64,000 nucleotides of DNA from Massospora cicadina (lineage: Eukaryota > Entomophthoromycota > Entomophthoromycetes > Entomophthorales > Entomophthoraceae): contig JAKSZP010017424.1 in NCBI GenBank assembly GCA_022478985.1, positions 1-64,000 of the forward strand. The letters are read 5' to 3'. Of this stretch, positions 1 to 11,854 are shown one piece after another. The position numbers and the translations under genes are program-made. The notes beneath the pieces are model-generated. The model was not told the DNA's origin and ran no database searches. It saw only the letters and a list, made by a program, of their open reading frames with translations. Positions within the stretch are counted from its first letter, which is position 1; each line of letters begins with the position of its first letter.

Positions 1-34
1 CTTTCTCATAACCGGGACTAAATTTGAAGGAGGG

Positions 35-400
35 TTGCTTCACGAAGATTCCAGTGGTTATTTGGAATCTGATATGAGCTACAAATTTGGTGTTTTTCAA
101 CAAAATCAAATTTTTGAATTTAGCCAAATTCCAAAACCTCATATCTTGTGATTTTTGGGTCTTGAGTTCGATTCCCACCTTGGCTTGTGTCTCAATTAAG
201 CCGTTTTCCTCAACCCTGGCTGTAAAGCCAAAACCCATTTTTGTCAATAACCTTATATAGGTCATTGGTGAACCTTACAGGTTCTGGTCTCTGCCCCAAG
301 GGCTTGTTGGACTTGCCATTAGAAAGGAGATTAAACCCAAGAAATATGTCACTAGCTGTGACAGCAACCACTTCAAGGAGGCGTTTTCAGGAACTACTTT
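35..400 (+). repeat. Possible tRNA-derived SINE-like insertion in element A
   Basis: Positions 121-132 (TAGCCAAATTCC) resemble a pol III A box and 164-176 (GAGTTCGATTCCC) resemble a B box at tRNA-like spacing. The motif TTTGAAGGAGG occurs at about 24-34 and again at about 401-411 and could be a target duplication. Element A coding sequence resumes only to the right of about 400, so something seems to interrupt it. No second copy lies in the window, so the identity is tentative. Confidence 0.25.
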
Positions 401-1263
401 GAAGGAGGCCTTATATAGAAAAAGGCCAAATTACTATATAGCGAGCAATACAACAAGGCATATCTTCTCAGCGACGCTGTAGTTGCGTTCAGCTTTTAAT
501 AGCAGATTGATGAAGTAGGACACGGGATGATTGACCCATGCTCATTCAATTGAGCCAAAATAGCGCCAATGGAATAATCAGAGGCATCCAATAACACCGT
601 AAAGGGCTTGCCATAGTCAGGGTTGCGGAGGATTAGCCTTTACTTTATCAACTTCTTCAGAGTCTCAAACGCGGCCTTTTGTTCAGGCACACTAATGGAA
701 TGATGTGTTCTTAATCAAAAGGCGGATGAGAGGCTCACTGATCTGGGAAGTTTGGGGATGAAATGATGGTAATATCCCATCAAGACCAAGAATACCTGGA
801 TGTTGAGAATGGTTTTGGGTGCAGGCATCTTGGATGCTTCAACCTTATCTTGTAAAGGTTGAAACACAGCTTGAGAGATTAGCGTTATAAAGAAATCCTT
901 TTTTCCTCTTGTAGAAAGTACATCTTGATGGCTTTAACTTAATGTTATAAACCCGCAGGCGTTGGAACATTTCTTTTAGGTGCGTAAGTAATTATTAAAC
1001 GCTTAAAAATAACTGTAATATCATCCAGATAGACGATCACACAGCTCAGTTTCAGATCCTGGAAAATGTATCCCTCGCCCATTGATAGTTGCAAGCGCAT
1101 TGCATATCCCTGAGGTAAACTAATGGGTTTAGATAGGCCTTCTCTGCAGATAATAGCGCATTTCTTCTGTTATTGGGGAGAAAGACTCGTTTTTGCCGAT
1201 AATCAATAGCCAAATTCATAGTGGAAAAGAACTTGGAGTCAGAGAGTTGGACCAGAGCGTCTT
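400..1263 (-). pseudogene. Ty3/gypsy element A: RT core and RNase H, broken
   Basis: On the minus strand this is the second half of a Ty3/gypsy pol. Reading right to left, an RT segment (KDALVQLSDSKFFSTMNLA) is followed by the catalytic motif VYLDDITVIF at about 1,017-1,053. A connection segment (LMGYYHHFIPKLP) lies at about 740-800. An RNase H start (LLDASDYSIGAILAQLNE) lies at about 540-645, with its first acidic residue kept. Several frame changes and stops separate these pieces. The first part of the same gene lies beyond 7,314, because LINE A is inserted exactly inside the RT. The integrase would lie left of the window or be lost. Confidence 0.85.
1248..1263. repeat. Left target-site duplication of LINE A
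   Basis: TGGACCAGAGCGTCTT here matches TGGACCAGGGCGTCTT at 7,314-7,329 with one mismatch in 16 bases. Both encode the DALVQ segment of the element A RT, so this is a duplicated target inside a recognisable gene. Confidence 0.9.
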
Positions 1264-1452
1264 TGAGTTTTTGTGTGCTCGTTAGGGCACCCTGTGCAGG
1301 CAACTTTGCGGGATGAAATCCAGGGTACTGCCCCCGCTGCACTGGGGCTACGCAAATCTAAGCACCACTGAAGTGGGCCTGACCGCGGATGGGGTGGCGT
1401 GAGCCCCTAAACTGACATATTCTTCACTGTTTGGTATACCAGGTAGCAAAGG

Positions 1453-4400
1453 CTACCCAGCCGTTTCAGAGATATGCCTCCCATCCCTTACTGCGAGGAA
1501 TGAGATTAGACTGACCCCCAAGTTGGACTTACTTAAGGAAAGATGATTGCCATAGCTTTCTACAGCTATTTCTAGCCGTTGCTTGACTATGGCCAGGGAT
1601 CTTGTTGCCTGGATTCCTTCTGAAGGGAAGCAACGATGGTTTCTGGCAAGGCATAAACCATACATCACCTCCCCCATATCGTGCACCAGACCCTGAACCC
1701 CTCCTTGTCTGCAAGCATACTCGGTGGGGCATATGCAGTCAGGATCTCTGGCCATGAGAGATGACCAGAGGATAACTTACACCCTGGTTGGTATGCTTCA
1801 TACCAAAGGAGAACACTACTCCACATAACATCCACTGCCGGACACTCTGTGAAGATGTGCTTTTCCATATCCACCCCCTCCGCATACCTTACAGGCATAC
1901 AGAGAGTCATCCTCCTTATGCGCCTCCCACTTATTCAGAGTTGCCCCAGTGTCCAGGATGTTGCTGCGGAGTTGGAGAAGTTCTAAACTGGTATAGACCA
2001 GCATTCCTTAACCCTCCTCCCTCACAGGTCCACCGGGCCAGGTTGCATTTTGCAAGTGATTTGGGACAGTTACGTCAAGCAAAGCTCTGTCTTGTAGCTT
2101 CGGAACCTGGCAGTTGTGAAATATTGAGGCAGACACCTCTACCTCCCCCAACCTTGAGCCAATCCCGAAGGACAAAGAGGCTTTCCCATCTGGAGTATCT
2201 CCAGCCTTCTTTTCCTCATGGGAACACCCGCCGATCCTGCCCTCCACAACCTTCTGAACAGGCTTCCCCAGCCTCTAATGCAGCCAGAGAATGAATTGCT
2301 TCCCTCCAGAAAGAAGTCAGTTCAGTTGTTTCCACAACATTCCATGCCTTCCTTACCAGCCCCTTGGAGGCGCTGGTAACATTATTGGCTGCTTCCACCC
2401 TAAGCACCCTCCAATCATCGCCATCAAGGAGGTCCCCCCAGTGGACCGCCCCAATAAAGTACTTGAAGGCTTTGCGCAGATGAGGTTCCATCTCCAGTCC
2501 CCAAGCTCCTCCCCAAAGGGAATTTTCCGGATCCTTTCAAGGGTCCACTCTCCACCCTCTAATCTACCCTTGCTGCCTGCCCAAGCTCTAAAGTAATCCT
2601 TCCAGTAGCCTATTAGGTTCCCCACACTTGGAATGGCCCCTTGATTGATGCCCCAGATAGCACCAAGGTCCTTGTTTGAACTGTACTTGCAAGCCTTAGA
2701 GAGGTAGTCCTCCAGTATTGGAGACCAACAGATGAATTTTCCCTCCTGAGCAACCCATGTGATCCATTTCAGCTGCAATGCTTTGATCATACTCCCAAAG
2801 TTAATCAGACCGATGCCTCCCTTCTTCACCTCCTGACACAAGTTAGAGTAACTGGTTTTTGAACTCTCGCCCTCGCCAAATGAACTGGATGATTAACTCT
2901 GTATTCTTCTGATGTAAGATGCCGGTGGTGGAATAAAAATGGCAATGTACAATAGTCTGGAAAGAATGAAAGTGTTCTTGACAATGGCCCACCCTGATAA
3001 GATAAGTTAATCCATTGCCACTTCAAAGACGCTTTTTTAAGGTCCGCTTCAAGTTTGAACCAAATTTCGTGCGGTGACGCCTGCCCAGGGATGGGACACC
3101 TGAGGTACAGAAACTCCTCCCCTGTTACCATCCAGGGGATTGAGCTCTTTGGTGCCACACCCAACGTCGCCATTCCGCTGATGGGCTAAGCCCTGGATTT
3201 TGACAGATTGACCTTAGCGTTGCTTGCGTTCTGGTACATCTTTAGAATGTTTATCAACACCTTCTCCATATCCTCTAACAAAACATAAATCCATGTATCA
3301 TCCGCAAACATTGAATGAGAGTACTCCTCACCGTTGATGGTAAGTTTCCTCCAGTCTGACTTTCTGAGAGCCACTGAAAGGGTCTCTATTGCAAGAACAA
3401 ACAACAAGGGAGATAGAGGGTCTCCCTGACTCACTCCCCTACACACCCTAAAGGGGGGATAGGACCCCATTGATATTGACAACTGATGAGGCCTTCTCAT
3501 AAAACCGCTTTAAGCAGTCTCAGCAAATGCCCCTTGATTCCAACCCTACTTAACACTTCTCAAAAAACTCATAATTCACCCAATCATACGCCTTCTCTTG
3601 ATCAAGAAACAGTAGCCACCCCCTCTGGTCATACTGTTTACTTGCCCACTCTTCTATCAAGTGAAGCAGCATCAAGTTGTCAGTAATTGAGCGTCCTGGG
3701 ATGAACCCATTCTGCTCTTTCCCAACAACATCTTCCACAACCTCTTTAGTTGATTTGTTAGGATCTTCATTAGGATCTTATAGTCAACGTTAAGCAGGGT
3801 CAAAGGCCAATAGTTCCCCATGAGGGAGGGATCGCCTTTCTTATACAACACAACCACTACACCCTTTGAAACGCCGACTCAATTATACCAGAGGCTAGGA
3901 GTTGGTTGTACAGCTCAGCAAGCACCTCAGACAATTCTGCCCAAGATAACGTGAAGAGCTCCAGGATCAACCCATCCTTCCTGGGAGCCTTATTATTCTT
4001 GCCCTTGCAGATGGCGTCTGACACCTCTGATTTGCGGATCTTGTTACATAGGTGCAGCTGAGTCTCCTTTGCCAGTACCCCCAGTCCGCTTGAGAATACT
4101 TTGGATGCCTCTGGGTCATTCTCAGAGGGGCCATAAAGGTCCTCATAGTAGGATTTGGCCACCTCAGCCATGCGAGCTGCATCCTTCACCTCAACTCCCC
4201 CATTACAAAGTGACAAGATCCTTACTGAAGGTCTGAATGCCCCTACTGCCTTGCGGAGTAGGGCCACAATGCTGTTAGAATCCTCATCTCATATAGACTT
4301 CCTTTGTTTGAGGCGGACCACCATGAAGGCTCCCATCAATTTTACATACAAATCATCCTTGGCCATATAAGCAGATGCCCCCATGGCCATAGCCTGCTTG

Positions 4401-5419
4401 CAGGTACTTTTGAAACTCCTCTCCAAGGTTTCATACCTCAAACGCATGGCCCCTAGCTGCCTCCCAAAGATTTCACAAGTCATCTTGAGATCAGCCTTCA
4501 TCCACATCCATTTACTGATGCATCTGGCTTCCCTACAATCTGGATTCTCCACCACCTAACCTTATTTCTCATGATATCCTGAAGTGGACTCCACTTCAGG
4601 AGTTCAAGGTTCAGTCTCCAGATCCCTTTCCCTGCAGAAGCAACCCAAGGGTCGCTGATCTGCAGTTCCAGGGGCCTGTGGTCTGAAGCCCCTGGATCAT
4701 GATTCTGAGAAATCAACTTGCAGCGACTCAGGAGAGGCTGGGGCACTAACACAAGGTCAATGCGGGAGAAATGATCCCCCTGGAATTGAGTCCACCCAGC
4801 CTCTCCCTCCTCACCACGGCCAGCTCTATAAACATCCTGTAGGCCAAGGTCAATCTTTAAACTGGCCAACTCGTGGGCTCCAGGATCAGAACTCCAGTTG
4901 CCTGAAGCCCCAGCCCTGTCACCCCTAAAACAGACACAGTCCATGTCTCCCCCTAGCACTACTGACACCCCAATGCCTTCCTCCTGAATCCTTAGGCCGA
5001 CCTTCTGGAAGAGGGCCTTCTGTTCAGATCCAGAATTGGGCGCGTATATGCTAATAAACCAAATTGATTACTCTCCAAACAGTGACATTACTGCCACTGC
5101 TCTTTCAGGAACCAATACCCTTTTATCCAACACCTTAACCTTATCCTCTCACCTAACCAAGATATCCCCCTTGTCTTCTTCCCCTCCATTTTTCCCTCCC
5201 CTAAGGGTGAGTCTGAGTTTGGTTGATCCACTAAATGAGAGTAAAATGATTGTTTCCGAGGGAACTGGAAAGCCAGTCCTCTTCCACCCCAGGTTTGGAT
5301 TTAGTCTCAGTGAGGAAGCCAATATCCATCCCATGCTGTTGCAATCGGAGTTTCACCCACTGCCACTGCTTGAGTCTATTCAGACCCCGCGTGTTAGAAA
5401 GTTCAACTGTGATCGCCAT
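1453..5419 (-). pseudogene. LINE A ORF2: endonuclease, reverse transcriptase, RVT zinc finger
   Basis: The start at 5,419 (MAITVELSNTRGLN) lies 4 nt after the ORF1 stop. The endonuclease shows NTRGLN...DIGFLTETK near the N terminus, LGGDMDCVC at about 4,950, SRIDLVLVP at about 4,770 and SDHRPLELQ at about 4,670. The RT shows NKAPRKDGL (about 3,990), YKKGDPSLMGNYWPLTLLN (about 3,800), GFIPGRSITDNL and DQEKAYDWVN (3,580-3,700), GVSQGDPLSPLLF (about 3,430) and the catalytic FADDTWIY (about 3,300). The C-terminal region (3,173-1,453) includes CKVCG at about 1,895 and KHIFTECP at about 1,850, a typical reverse-transcriptase zinc-binding domain. About 1,300 codons are spread over at least eight frame fragments. 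The catalytic FADD is intact but the gene cannot be translated whole. Confidence 0.88.
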
Positions 5420-5423
5420 AGGT

Positions 5424-6839
5424 TCAAAACCGAAGAGGCCTCAGTGTCAGGATCTGGGGGGTGCCCATCCTCTTCCACCTCAGCTGGTTTAGAAGGACCA
5501 CGTTTCTTCCTCCCTTTTCAGTATTAGACTGAGCCGGGGGTGGAGGCTGCTCAGTCACAGCATCCTCGGGAATCTTGCCATTGCCAGGGTCCTCAATAGA
5601 CCCCTCCACTTTGGTTAGGGGCATTGGGTTAGAAAGCATTGTCCCACTATTGCTAGCAGGCAACACCTCCCTCACCTCCGCCTCTTCCCCTATGGGCCTC
5701 GCGCGCTCAGTCACACCCACATCCCTTATGGTCGCCTCCCAAATGGATGGGGTTCTCCCCACCCATTTGGGAGGCGACCACCTCCATAATGTCCTTTGCG
5801 GACTGTGCCAAAGCGCCACTCAGCTCGATTTGGAGTCTCATCGCTTCCCTCACCTTCCAGGAGTGTTTTGGCTCCTTGTTGACCTTCCTCGCGCTTTTCA
5901 GCACTCCAGTCACCGCCTCTGAAGTGATGCCAGCCGCAGCCTCCTCCCTTGCTTTGGCTGACATCTCAATCAGCTTCTCCAACGCCTTCTGGAGAGCCAA
6001 CTTCTCTTTCTCAGAGGGCGCCATCACTGGCACCCCTACGCTAGGCCCGCTAGGCTTGGCCACTGCCGCAGGAGGTTGAACCTGAGGACAATTGGCTCTG
6101 ATGTGCCCCTTCTCACCACACAAGAAGCACCTGTCCAGCGGTACCACGGGGACACTCCAGGTCTCCACAGTGACTGAACAAAGCACTCCCCAAATGATTT
6201 CAAGAGCTCAACCTTCAAAATCCAGTCCCCAGATCCTACGGTGAACTTTTTCAAGCTACCGTCCTTCTGCTTCAAGTTCTTTACCAGCTTGTTCTCATTA
6301 AAAGGAGATCACTCTGCCAAAGCCTTTCAGCTGAGACATCATGGCCCCTCTAGTGATCACAGGTGGCATGTCCCTCAGAATGAACCTTCCAATCTTGGTG
6401 CCGATGTCAAGACATATGACCTCCTCATTCTTTGTGCTCAAACTGGCAGCCAAAACATGTTCCTTTTTGAAGCTTAGACTGGAAGGTCATAAGTTTTAAC
6501 CCAGAAGCCAAACGTGAAATATGGAGTGGGGCGAACCCACACACCTCAATCACCCTAACCATGATCATCTCCTTAGACCATTCAGTTTTCACCTCCACGG
6601 CGTAAACCCTCTTGAGGCTCTCCATCATGCTCTCCATCAGATCATTGGATGGGCCGGAGTTCCCCCTTCTAAAAGCTTGGTTCCAACATCAAATACATTA
6701 GCAACCGCCGCAGCGAAGGAGACCAAAGCCCCTCTGCAGAAGAAGCCACCCCCGCTGTTGATTTGTTAATGGAGTTGGTCTCTCCAGTTTGGTTTTGCGA
6801 CGAAGTTTGATCTCTGGGCCCTTTTTGTGCAGGAACCAT
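5424..6839 (-). pseudogene. LINE A ORF1 with CCHC zinc knuckle, frameshifted
   Basis: An ATG at 6,839 opens MVPAQKGPRDQTSSQNQ, and frameshifts follow soon after. A basic/hydrophobic segment lies at 6,425-6,637. A CCHC knuckle (CFLCGEKGHIRANCP, spacing C-x2-C-x4-H-x4-C) lies at about 6,090-6,135, followed by an alanine/lysine-rich helical stretch. A proline- and glutamate-rich tail ends at 5,424. This is the usual nucleic-acid-binding ORF1 of L1/Tad-like LINEs. A 50-nt palindrome (5,730-5,779) lies in the C-terminal half. The stop sits 4 nt before the ORF2 ATG, which suggests stop-restart coupling of the two ORFs. Confidence 0.8.
5730..5779. repeat. Near-perfect 23-bp-arm palindrome in LINE A ORF1
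   Basis: The left arm 5,730-5,752 begins GGTCGCCTCCCAAATGG. The right arm 5,757-5,779 is its reverse complement with one mismatch, and the arms are separated by TTCT. The translation therefore contains GGENPIHLGGDHK-like sequence across the fold. It looks like a fold-back duplication made during DNA synthesis. Confidence 0.9.
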
Positions 6840-7313
6840 TGCAGCCCTATCAGTTCAGTCTGCCATTTTGGTACATTTGTTCTCTCGCCTTTTTCTGCAC
6901 CAGTGTGAGCCCATGTAAGCTACTGGCTGCTATCCAGGTTTCAGGCCAGCCTAAAAAACCACAGTGATTATTGTAGACTGGTGAGCTGAAGCTCAGCCAA
7001 TCAGGATTGCCCCACCCTTGTCACTGAGACCTGTTTTTGCAGCGTTCCGCCTCGTAGCAAAGTAGTATAACATATGATATGCTTAACTCTTGCCTCTCCT
7101 CTTCTGCCCATATTCCCCCCAAAGGAGAGTGGAAGCACCCGCAAGAACAAGTTGGGTTACAGTCATTAGCTTCCATCCCACTCCCCATCCAGGCCACTAC
7201 CGGACCTTTCCAGGGCGCCTCTCTGGGTTCTGGTGTTAGCTACTCACTCATGTTTCCACAAGCTTTCCTTGATTGCGCCACGTGAAGGCCCCAGCTTACC
7301 CTACCTAGCTCCC

Positions 7314-7329
7314 TGGACCAGGGCGTCTT
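7314..7329. repeat. Right target-site duplication of LINE A
   Basis: TGGACCAGGGCGTCTT, the partner of 1,248-1,263 (15 of 16 identical). Confidence 0.9.
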
Positions 7330-7720
7330 CAGTGCAGAAGATAGGGATAACTATCTTTTTAATGTGGTTGTCCAATTTGTGGTTGTCCATCACTACCCAG
7401 TGACATCCATTTTCTTCTTATTCAGTAGAAGAGGGTAGAACAAAGGCTTTAGGAAGGCATCAACAACCCAGCGTCTAGTAACTGTTTGAGTTCCGTCCAC
7501 ATTTGTAGCTCCTCAACTTTTGATTTTTGGTATGGTTTGGATCAGATGAGAAGAGCATCCCCAACATTAATAGTATGAGTCCACCCTTAATATGCCCATA
7601 ATCAGTCTCAGATTTAGAGAAAATATTGCTATAGTCCTCTAGTAGAGTGTGGACTTTGCCAAGCTCAGTTGAAGGTCAGTTCCTCAGAAATATGAACGGT
7701 AGGCAGGGTACATTAATATT
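7314..7720 (-). pseudogene. Ty3/gypsy element A: N-terminal RT segment
   Basis: Read on the minus strand, the stretch gives DYSNIFSKSETDYGHIKG, the usual segment just before the gypsy RT fold. It continues through a degenerate region ending in IFCTEDALVQ at the TSD 7,314-7,329. The reading then jumps over LINE A to KDALVQLSDSKFF at 1,263. Together the two parts bracket the insertion point precisely. Several stops are present. Confidence 0.75.
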
Positions 7721-8007
7721 GGTCAGCGGTCAAGCCCATATCCGCCATGGACCAAATATGGTGAACTTGCTAGATGTCCTCAAAGGGAATCAGCAGGCCT
7801 TTTCCGATCTCCTAATTTTTTTTATAACCATTTCCTTCAGGGTGAGATTCCCCAGCTGGGATGATTGGTTGCTGATAGGCTGGGTCTAGAACACCTGGAA
7901 GTACTCTGGGCTCTGGGAGACTATCCTTCTCAACACTGGTTAGGTGCAAAAGCAGTTGTGGGGGATTTTCAGGGTAATCTTAGTGTCAACTACCCTTTGT
8001 TCACCTA

Positions 8008-8517
8008 CTAAATTTCTACCTCTTCTGGAAGCATAAGAAAGATACCCTCTAGGGCATCCACTGATTCAGAAATCTTCTTTGTATTCCGCCCCACTGTAGT
8101 GTAATGTAGGGATAAGGCGGAGGAGGGGTACTCAACTGTAAAAGCATATTCTTTTTTATTAATCTCATTGTTGGCCAGAATCAGGGGGAACCTCATGTTA
8201 AGCAGGGGTAGATAGCCCTGTTTCAGGTTGATGATCACATCATAATTGAGCATATAATAAGTACCAATGAGTAAATCATATGTACTGTTATCAGGGCTAC
8301 CTCTGGGCCGACAGTTAAGCTTCCCAAACTGGATGGGCAAAGAAGAGTATGCACCAATAGCGCAGGTGCTGGCGGGACCAGAAGCTCCAAACTCATTGTT
8401 ATAATCAAGGTCAGGGAACCAGCTTAATCTCTTAGTAAGTTTTGATGAAACACCGTTCACAGGAGATCCAGTATCAAGTATAGCCATGACCCATACTCCA
8501 TTGATGACAACCTTCAA
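8008..8517 (-). pseudogene. Ty3/gypsy element A: retropepsin protease domain
   Basis: An uninterrupted 169-codon minus-strand frame contains AILDTGSPVNGVSSKLTKRL, the aspartic protease active site (DTGS), near its N terminus. It continues with IGAYSSLPIQFGKL and TYDLLIGTYYMLNYDVIINLKQGYLPLL, the second half of a retropepsin fold. The same GAYSxLPIQ signature is found in element B (14,649), so A and B belong to one lineage, and C is probably related. Upstream on the minus strand are gag remnants; downstream is the RT. It is the best preserved domain of element A. Confidence 0.85.
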
Positions 8518-9502
8518 CTTGGTTAAAGTTCCACCCAGGTAAGAAAAGAGCTAGGACCTCCTTCTGACGTGGAGTAGAGGCAAGTCTCTGGGCAATCTTG
8601 GGTATTTCTCTTGGATAGTCTGAAGACTATGAATAAACTGGTGAATCAGATCAGCGTAGCAATGAGCTGGTCAGCGCCACTAGCAGTGTCAATCACCTCC
8701 AAACCCCTCAGCGCTTGACGGAGATAAGTTCTGCAGGGTATCCTAACCATATCCAACGCGCTCTGGGTTCAGGCTGTCAGGTACCTCCACTTCAACTGGG
8801 GCTCCTAAGACATATTAGTTGAAATCCTCACAACCCCCTTCAGATTCGTCATTGGAGGGTTTATAAATGCACTTCAGGGAGCCCATGGGACTTAAGGTAG
8901 GTTCAAGTCTTCCCTTATTGCAGTATAGAACCTGGGGTTGCTCATATGCCTTATTGACTTTTTAGAAGCGTTGAAGTTATAATGGCTCTGAATTTGGATT
9001 TTGAAGTAGAAGGTTTGGACTTCCCTATGGCCTCATATTTGAACTAGGGACATCCAGAGGAGAGATTGAGGGATGAGACAGCGGCTTAGATGGACATGAC
9101 AATTAATTCACCTCAGAAGACCGCTATGAACTAAAAGGAGAGCGAGGCAAAGTGATAACTGACTTCATCAGCTGAGATTTTAGAACTGAAGCTGGAGGGG
9201 AGCGCTGCCCCAGCACTGCCAGTATCCCCTGGCTATCCTCACGTGGTAGAGAAGTATCTTGTTGCTGCAGCTTCTTGGGAGCAGATTATTCAGAAGGAGA
9301 CAGCCATAGAAGAGTCTAGAGAGGGTCTAATAAATTCTCGTCTTAGAGCTCCTTGCATAGGTTCAAGCTCATAAATGTCAGCCACTACTAACAAAGCATC
9401 CTTAATATCTCATACATTACAGAAGGAGCGCTTGACTGCAGAGATATGCATTGCTAAATGGGGATGAGAAGCAAGCTAGCAATGATAGCGCAATGGCATC
9501 AT

Positions 9503-9900
9503 CTAGGGGTAGCATTTTGGCAAGCAACAGATGTTGAGCATTACTATAAAAGCGCTCAACAAAAGAGGTGCCAAATTCCCCTCTTGCAGACTAAGGCACA
9601 TAAAGGCCTGTTTTTGCCTTTGCAAACTCTGTGTGGAGCCAAATTCTTCAATGAGCGCTTGCTTAACCTCCGCCCAGGTGCTGAGGGTGACCATGTTTAG
9701 AACCATTATCTCCTGAGCCATATGACTTATGCAGGGAAGAATGTACTTGGTTTTTCTGATGGTCAGTTGTTCCTTCCATATCAGATTCATAAACAAGAGA
9801 AGGGAGGCAATATTGCCTTGTGTGTGTGGTGTGTGTGTAAAACACATCTGAAAGGGGGTATATTATTGCTAGGTGAGGCGCAAAAGGGCCTTGAAAATTG
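9503..9900 (-). pseudogene. Ty3/gypsy element A: gag capsid remnant
   Basis: The minus-strand translation HMAQEIMVLNMVTLSTWAEVKQALIEEFGSTQ, followed by RQKQAFMCLSLQEGNLAPLLLSAF, matches the general pattern of retrotransposon gag: a tryptophan, then a 'v..aL...Fgs' helix and 'f..L.q..n'. No complete zinc knuckle is visible between this and the protease (8,520-9,500), which is too degraded to read. Placement 5' of the protease and 3' of the PBS at 10,050-10,067 supports gag. Confidence 0.6.
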
Positions 9901-10049
9901 TGCTATTCAAAGTTTTTAAGTTGATGCAAAGCACTGACTAGCTGTTGTTCCAAAGTAGCTAGCCTAGGTTTACTGCAGGGGGAGGTAGTGAGGGTTACTT
10001 TCCCCCCAACCTCCGTTTTTTTCAGGAAGTTTTTGTGCTGTATAAGAGA

Positions 10050-10067
10050 CCCCTGTAGTGAGCACCA
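10050..10067 (-). other. Primer-binding site of element A
   Basis: The minus strand reads TGGTGCTCACTACAGGGG, directly next to a TG...CA type LTR boundary (plus strand TGTTAGAATC from 10,070). Near-identical sites occur at 12,920, 27,843, 29,078 and 35,694 (minus), so one tRNA type probably primes this lineage. I cannot name the tRNA without the genome's tRNA set. Confidence 0.65.
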
Positions 10068-10069
10068 AT

Positions 10070-11854
10070 TGTTAGAATCTTAGCTTCAGATAATCACAAA
10101 GCTTTATGCATAGTAAAAAACATTTTAGCAGGGCTAAGAGTATTGAGACTCTCTGTTGCTGTTATAAATTTAGGGGTTTTAATGCTACTTATGAATTAAA
10201 GCTAAGAAACTTTAATAATAGTAAAATGTTGTAGATTTATAATTCTTTACTAAGTTAAGTGGGGGGCTAAAAAGCAAATTTTATTATGATCTCGCTGAAT
10301 AGTATTTAAAGCAACTCAAGGCTCAAAGTGAGAGGGGCGTGAAATTCATTATAGGCTTTGATTAGCCCAATTAGGATTTAAGGGTTTTTGACCTATCAGA
10401 GCTTTTAAAGACTCACCTCGCTTCAACTTCATGACTGATGGTGGGTCAATGACAGGTAAGATGAACCTGTGTGGAAAAGATTAATACATCTAAACCAATA
10501 ATTTAGCGGGAAAATATTTGCACCTGGTGGGACCCCCTTCAAGGCTATAAAAGGAGTGGTTTCCGCGTAGTTGTTTAAAACTAATTGACAATGGGATGGG
10601 GATGACACTTGGAATAACTCCACTGACTCCGCCGCAGGCTTGGCGCAACCTTACCATCAACTATAGAGCTATTTGTCCGAGTAGTGGAGCTGTAATTATT
10701 ACCCCAATTCAAGGGGATTCCACTGATAATTGACCAGGGGTTTTTTGGACAATCTTATCCTATGTAGAACTAAAATACTCTTTTTACAATATTAACAGGT
10801 AATTGTCTGACAACGTGGATGCCTCCAAGGCCTTTGTAATATGCATCTACATATCTAATACTGTGAATCAAATCTTTGGAAATCTGAAATTGGTTTGCGT
10901 GTTATTTATTATGTGATAATACAATTTAATAAAAGGCTCTAAAGAATTATTTATGGCTTGAGGGAAGTCTTTTAAAAAACTGGAATATAATGAGGCTCAG
11001 ATGGAAGAAAGTGCTTGTTTCTAAAGAAACGATTAGATTTATTACACATGATATCAGCCAAAATGGAGTTGCCTCTAAAAAACAACTGAGTCAATAAGAA
11101 GTCTGAAAGAACTTACCAATACAATAGATGGGTATTTTTCTGAGGATGGTATGTTACTAATGCAGATTAATCCACCATTTAATTGAAATAACTGAACTTC
11201 TCACTACCTATAAAATAAAAGACTAATATCACTTATGGTTTACAATTGGTTTGACAAACCAAATGCTTATATATTATTTATTTAAATTTATAATTTAACT
11301 AATCCTTAATTAAGGGTTCAAAAAGTTACTTCCACTTGCCTTGGCTTGCAAGCCTCAGTTTTATAGGAAGTGTCATAGTTTTTCTTTACTTTTGGTAATT
11401 AACCTTGGCGCCTTTGTTTACAATTAAATATGAGGCAAATCAAATTTTTATTCCCTGCTGGTGCAACTTTGGATGCCTTAATTTAGTGATCACCTCAGCT
11501 CATGGCTCAAAGATCATATTCAAATCATTTATTCTGACCTTAAAAATTCTTTCTTTCCCTGCGCTGGTGTAAATAAATTGTAATAAGGTTAATGTTTTAT
11601 TTTGTCAATGCACCAGTGTCTCAGTTGCAATTAAACGTGACTATTATTAACTCTAAGCCCTAGTCAATTGCTCCTTTGCATGGTTTAGAAATTAAACCTG
11701 TAGGTTACCACTCTTACATGCTTAATAAATATAAACTGTGCATTTAAGAACTCTAGTGAGATAAGGAGCATACATAGGTGGGAGTGCTTATTGAGGGGTG
11801 ATCTTTTTTTCTACACCTCTGAGGAAAGACTGCAGTGGAGAAGACATAAGTTGG
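10070..11854 (-). repeat. Probable 5' LTR of element A plus unassigned AT-rich sequence
   Basis: The LTR edge adjacent to the PBS is clear at 10,070 (TGTTAGAATC on the plus strand). The outer edge cannot be fixed because no second LTR copy lies in the window. The stretch has no coding frame that I recognise. It ends where the 5' LTR of element B begins, around 11,855. Confidence 0.4.

Larger units (their letters stand above)
1264..7313 (-). mobile_element. LINE A, full-length non-LTR retrotransposon
   Basis: A 6.05-kb minus-strand LINE bounded by a 16-bp TSD inside the RT gene of gypsy element A. It has a 5' region of about 470 bp, ORF1 with a CCHC knuckle, and ORF2 with endonuclease, reverse transcriptase and a C-terminal RVT-type zinc finger, which is the L1/Tad-like layout. 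The 3' end lacks a long poly(A) and ends in a short A-rich stretch. Many frameshifts and stops mean it is dead. It differs clearly in sequence from the LINE at 45.6-60.1 kb and does not share that family's 3' tail. It is younger than element A because it interrupts it. Confidence 0.9.

Noticed and set aside
1788..2294. 168-codon plus-strand open frame.
   Set aside because: It is antisense to the zinc-finger region of LINE A ORF2, which has recognisable motifs on the minus strand.
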